Shown in pieces: positions 21,569 through 24,093 of a stretch of 24,093 bases of DNA. Source of the stretch: PALSA-505 sp036496025 (GTDB lineage: Bacteria; Actinomycetota; Actinomycetes; Streptosporangiales; Streptosporangiaceae). Positions within the stretch are counted from its first letter, which is position 1. The number at the start of each line of letters is the position of its first letter. The notes under the pieces were generated by a model. That model was not told the DNA's origin. It ran no database searches and saw only the letters and a program-made list of their open reading frames with translations. Position numbers and translations under genes: made by a program. The stretch is taken from contig DASXLW010000246.1 in assembly GCA_036496025.1 (NCBI GenBank), positions 1 through 24,093 on the forward strand, read 5' to 3'.

Positions 21569-22852
21569 ATGCATTCCTTCCGCCACCCAGGCACCGTGCT
21601 GACCGACCACGTGTTCACCGTTCCGCTCGATCACGGCGACCCGGCCGGGCCGCAGATCGAGGTGTTCGCCCGTGCGGTGGTCGGGGCGGCCAAGACCGAT
21701 GCGCGCCAGCCCTGGCTGGTGTTCCTGCAGGGCGGCCCCGGCGGCGCGTCGCCGCGCCCGATCGGCCGGGAGAGCTGGCTGGACCGCGCGCTGAACGACT
21801 ACCGGGTGCTGCTGCTGGACCAGCGCGGCACCGGCCGGTCCACCCCGGCGACGAGGCAGGCGCTGGCCGGGCTGGGCAGTGCCCGCGCGCAGGCCGACTA
21901 CCTGGCGAACTTCCGGGCCGACTCGATCGTCAGGGACGCCGAGATCATCCGCCGCGCGCTGATCGGCGACGAGCCGTGGACCGTGCTCGGCCAGAGCTAC
22001 GGCGGCTTCTGCGCGGTCACCTACCTGTCGCTCGCACCCGAAGGGCTGCGCGAGGCGCTGATCACCGGCGGGGTGCCCGGGCTGGAGACCACGGCCGAAG
22101 ATGTCTACCGCGCCACCTACCCCCGGTGCGCCGCCAAGACGGCCGCGCACTACGTGCGTTATCCCGAGGATGCCGACCGCGCCAGGCAGGTAGCCAGGCA
22201 CCTGCGCAGCCACGACGTCGCGCTGCCCGACGGCACCCCGTTCACCGTGGAGGCGTTCCAGTCGCTCGGCCACATGCTGGGCATGAGCACCGGCACCCAC
22301 ACGCTGCACTACCTGCTCGAAGATCCGTTCGCGGGAGACGACCTGGCGGAGGAGTTCCTGTATGAGGTCCAGCCGCACATCGTCATGCACAACCCGATCT
22401 ACGCGCTGCTGCATGAGGCCTGCTACGCGCAGGGCAAGGGCGCGACCCGGTGGGCCGCGCAGCGAGTGCGCGCGGAGTTCGCCGGGTTCGACCCGGCGGC
22501 CGCCCTGGACGGCGATGTCCCGCTGCTGTTCACGGGGGAGATGATCTACCCGTGGATGGTAGACGGTGAGCCGCGGCTGCGGTCGCTGCGGGCGGCCGCG
22601 GACCTGCTCGCCGAGCGCGACGACTGGCCGCGGCTGTACGACCCGGACCGGCTGGCGGCCAACGACGTGCCCGCCGCGGCGGCGGTCTACTTCGATGACA
22701 TGTACGTGGACGCGTCCTTCTCGCTGGCCACGGCGCAGGCGACCGGTGGCCTGCGGCCCTGGGTCACCAACGAGTACGAGCACGACGGGCTGCGGGTCAG
22801 CAGCGGCGCGGTCCTCGGCAGGCTGATCGACATGGTCAGGGGGGAAGCATGA
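21569..22852 (+). CDS. Alpha/beta hydrolase, proline iminopeptidase family (S33)
   Basis: Probable aminopeptidase removing N-terminal proline or a related residue, though many members hydrolyse other amides. 427 residues; typical for the larger actinobacterial S33 enzymes. Oxyanion motif LQGGPGG (53-59), DQRGTGRS (84-91), nucleophile S143 in GQSYGG, and probable H405 in NEYEHDGLR near the C-terminus. FDDMYVD just before the latter probably holds the acid. No signal peptide, so cytoplasmic. The ATG at 21569 gives the usual N-terminus (HVFTVPLDH within 25 residues). Its TGA at 22850-22852 overlaps an ATG at 22849, leading into the junction with the FMN enzyme gene. Confidence 0.9.
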   Translation: MHSFRHPGTVLTDHVFTVPLDHGDPAGPQIEVFARAVVGAAKTDARQPWLVFLQGGPGGASPRPIGRESWLDRALNDYRVLLLDQRGTGRSTPATRQALAGLGSARAQADYLANFRADSIVRDAEIIRRALIGDEPWTVLGQSYGGFCAVTYLSLAPEGLREALITGGVPGLETTAEDVYRATYPRCAAKTAAHYVRYPEDADRARQVARHLRSHDVALPDGTPFTVEAFQSLGHMLGMSTGTHTLHYLLEDPFAGDDLAEEFLYEVQPHIVMHNPIYALLHEACYAQGKGATRWAAQRVRAEFAGFDPAAALDGDVPLLFTGEMIYPWMVDGEPRLRSLRAAADLLAERDDWPRLYDPDRLAANDVPAAAAVYFDDMYVDASFSLATAQATGGLRPWVTNEYEHDGLRVSSGAVLGRLIDMVRGEA

Positions 22853-22896
22853 CGGGGGCGGCCGGGGGGCTGGCCGGCGGGCTGACGGGTGGGTAG
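22849..22896 (+). other. Fifteen-codon mini-ORF bridging two genes
   Basis: ATG at 22849 overlaps the S33 stop (ATGA) and runs for 15 Gly/Ala-rich codons to a TAG at 22894-22896. That stop is six bases past the GTG at 22889 that starts the MftD-like gene, in a different frame. It could relay translation by termination-reinitiation, or be chance in a G-rich spacer. Confidence 0.35.
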
Positions 22897-24088
22897 CGCC
22901 TGGTTCGAGACGGTGGCCGAGGCGCAGCGGCGAGCGCGCAAGCGGCTGCCCGCGCCGGTGTACGGCGCGCTGGTCGCTGGCTCGGAGCAGGGCGTGACCA
23001 TCACCGACAACGTCAGCGCGTTCAGCGAGCTGGGCTTCGCGCCGCACGTGGCCGGGCTGGCCGCCCGGCGCGACCTGGCCACCACGGTCATGGGCCAGGG
23101 CATCGCGCTACCGGTACTGATCTCGCCGACCGGCGTACAGGCCGTGCACCCGGACGGCGAGCTGGCCGTGGCCCGGGCCGCCGCGGCGCGCGGGACCGTG
23201 ATGGGCCTGAGCTCGTTCGCCAGCCAGCCGGTTGAGGAGGTCGTGGCGGCCAACCCGCGGACGTTCTTCCAGACCTACTGGATCGGCGGCCGCGAACAGA
23301 TGCTGCCGCACATCGAGCGGGCCCGCGCGGCCGGCGTGCTGGGGCTGATCCTTACGCTGGACTGGACGTTCTCGCACGCTCGGGACTGGGGGAGCCCGGC
23401 CATTCCGGAGCGCCTGGACCTCGCGACGATGCTGCGGTTCGCGCCCGAGGTGCTGCGCCGCCCGCGGTGGCTGGCCGACTTCGCCATGACCGGCCGGCTG
23501 CCGGACCTCACCGTGCCGAACATGGCGGCCCCCGGCGAGCCCGCGCCGACGTTCTTCGGTGCCTACGGGCAGTGGCTCGGCTCGCCGCTGCCGACCTGGG
23601 AGGACGTGAGCTGGCTGCGGGAGCGGTGGGGCGGGGCGTTCATGCTCAAGGGCGTGACCCGGGTCGATGACGCCCGACGGGCGGTCGATGCCGGGGTCAC
23701 GGCGATCTCGGTGTCCAACCACGGCGGCAACAACCTGGACAGCACGCCGGGCACGATCAGGGCGCTGCCGGCCGTCGCCGACGCCGTGGGCGACCAGATC
23801 GAGGTGCTGCTCGACGGCGGCGTCCGGCGGGGCGGCGACGTGGTCAAGGCGCTAGCACTAGGCGCACGCGCGGTGATGATCGGCCGGGCCTACCTGTGGG
23901 GCCTGGCCGCCCGCGGCCAGGCCGGGGTGGAGAACGTGCTGGACATCCTGCGCAGCGGCATCGACTCGGCCCTGCTCGGGCTGGGCCGTTCCTCGGTCCG
24001 CGAGCTGACCGCGGCCGATGTCGTGATCCCGCCCGGCTTCACCCGGACACTCGGCGCCGGCCCCGGGCCCGCCGGGTGGCCAGCGTGA
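22889..24088 (+). CDS. mftD: MftD-like FMN-dependent alpha-hydroxy-acid dehydrogenase (pre-mycofactocin synthase family)
   Basis: FMN enzyme of the lactate oxidase/glycolate oxidase fold. In the mycofactocin pathway MftD oxidatively deaminates AHDP to pre-mycofactocin. 399 residues. AWFETVAEAQRRARKRLP at the N-terminus, SELGFAPHV, ISPTGVQAVHPDGE, GLSSFAS, LDWTFSHARDWGSP, VPNMAAPGEPAPTFFGAYG, and the catalytic H278 in SNHGGNNLD closely follow the MftD group as I recall it (mycobacterial LldD1) rather than ordinary lactate dehydrogenase. The flavin-phosphate region VLLDGGVRRGGDVVKALALGARAVMIGRAYLWG is intact. The GTG at 22889 is the earliest possible start because an in-frame TGA lies at 22883. 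No mftA, mftB or mftC precedes it. Family is secure; role here is inferred. Confidence 0.83.
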   Translation: MGSAWFETVAEAQRRARKRLPAPVYGALVAGSEQGVTITDNVSAFSELGFAPHVAGLAARRDLATTVMGQGIALPVLISPTGVQAVHPDGELAVARAAAARGTVMGLSSFASQPVEEVVAANPRTFFQTYWIGGREQMLPHIERARAAGVLGLILTLDWTFSHARDWGSPAIPERLDLATMLRFAPEVLRRPRWLADFAMTGRLPDLTVPNMAAPGEPAPTFFGAYGQWLGSPLPTWEDVSWLRERWGGAFMLKGVTRVDDARRAVDAGVTAISVSNHGGNNLDSTPGTIRALPAVADAVGDQIEVLLDGGVRRGGDVVKALALGARAVMIGRAYLWGLAARGQAGVENVLDILRSGIDSALLGLGRSSVRELTAADVVIPPGFTRTLGAGPGPAGWPA

Positions 24089-24093
24089 CCGGG
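24085..24093 (+). CDS. Possible start of a downstream gene (cut by window end)
   Basis: GTG at 24085-24087 overlaps the mftD TGA (24086-24088) as GTGA, the coupling arrangement used elsewhere in this window. Only three codons are visible, so the product cannot be named; mftE would be expected in a standard mycofactocin order. Confidence 0.3.

Noticed and set aside
22849..24088. A complete mycofactocin cluster
   Set aside because: Only an MftD-like gene is present; no mftA, mftB, mftC, mftE or mftF can be seen inside the window.
1..24093. Mobile element, prophage or recently acquired island
   Set aside because: No transposase, integrase, tRNA, attachment-like repeats or stretches of unusual base composition were seen; the tandem repeats are local duplications.

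Overview
This is a chromosomal window from a GC-rich actinomycete. Four things point to Actinomycetota: the uniformly very high third-position GC, an RbpA-type RNA polymerase-binding protein with a SigR-type promoter, a polyprenol-phosphate-mannose synthase, and an MftD-family (mycofactocin) flavoprotein. A Streptosporangiales-like or related filamentous lineage is possible, but I cannot resolve it from sequence alone. I see no tRNA, rRNA, CRISPR array, insertion sequence or phage gene, and nearly every base is assigned to a gene.

Layout. (1) 1-5815, housekeeping block: 5' part of acetyl-CoA synthetase (-), divergent polyprenol-P-mannose synthase (+) behind a long leader, rbpA (-), a glycerophosphodiester phosphodiesterase (-), an RsmC-like methyltransferase (-), a DUF3817 membrane protein (-), a small two-helix membrane protein (-), and a short conserved actinobacterial protein of unknown role (+). 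(2) 5881-7505, a two-gene nucleotide operon: zinc-LID adenylate kinase followed by a divergent PRPP synthetase. (3) 7559-15607, a drug/peptide-response type module: an ABC-2 transporter pair, a NarL-type two-component system and, on either side, two S9 peptidases (oligopeptidase B and a DPP-IV-like enzyme). (4) 15680-16309, an AlkB-like 2-oxoglutarate/Fe(II) oxygenase. (5) 16332-24093, a probable catabolic/redox locus: a minus-strand operon lacI - 2Fe-2S subunit - molybdopterin subunit (IorAB/nicotinate-dehydrogenase type), divergent from a plus-strand run of amidohydrolase, S33 peptidase-like hydrolase and an MftD-like FMN enzyme, with a further gene starting at the window edge.

How the genes may work together. 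PRPP synthetase releases AMP, which adenylate kinase can convert back to ADP, so the pair forms a logical unit. The ABC/two-component module looks self-contained. Around 20 kb, a molybdenum hydroxylase, an amidohydrolase and a flavin oxidase next to a LacI repressor suggest oxidation and then hydrolysis of an N-heterocycle or similar small molecule; this is inference.

Most notable small-scale signals: a near-perfect 81-bp tandem duplication across the stop codon of the sensor kinase gene, a perfect 23-bp tandem duplication across the stop codon of the oligopeptidase gene, an exact GGAAT-N18-GTT SigR-type promoter before rbpA, and repeated -10-like boxes 6-7 nt upstream of start codons, which imply leaderless mRNAs. 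I found no clearly new multi-gene system; the best candidates for follow-up are the adk-prs pair and the mftD gene lacking mftABC upstream.
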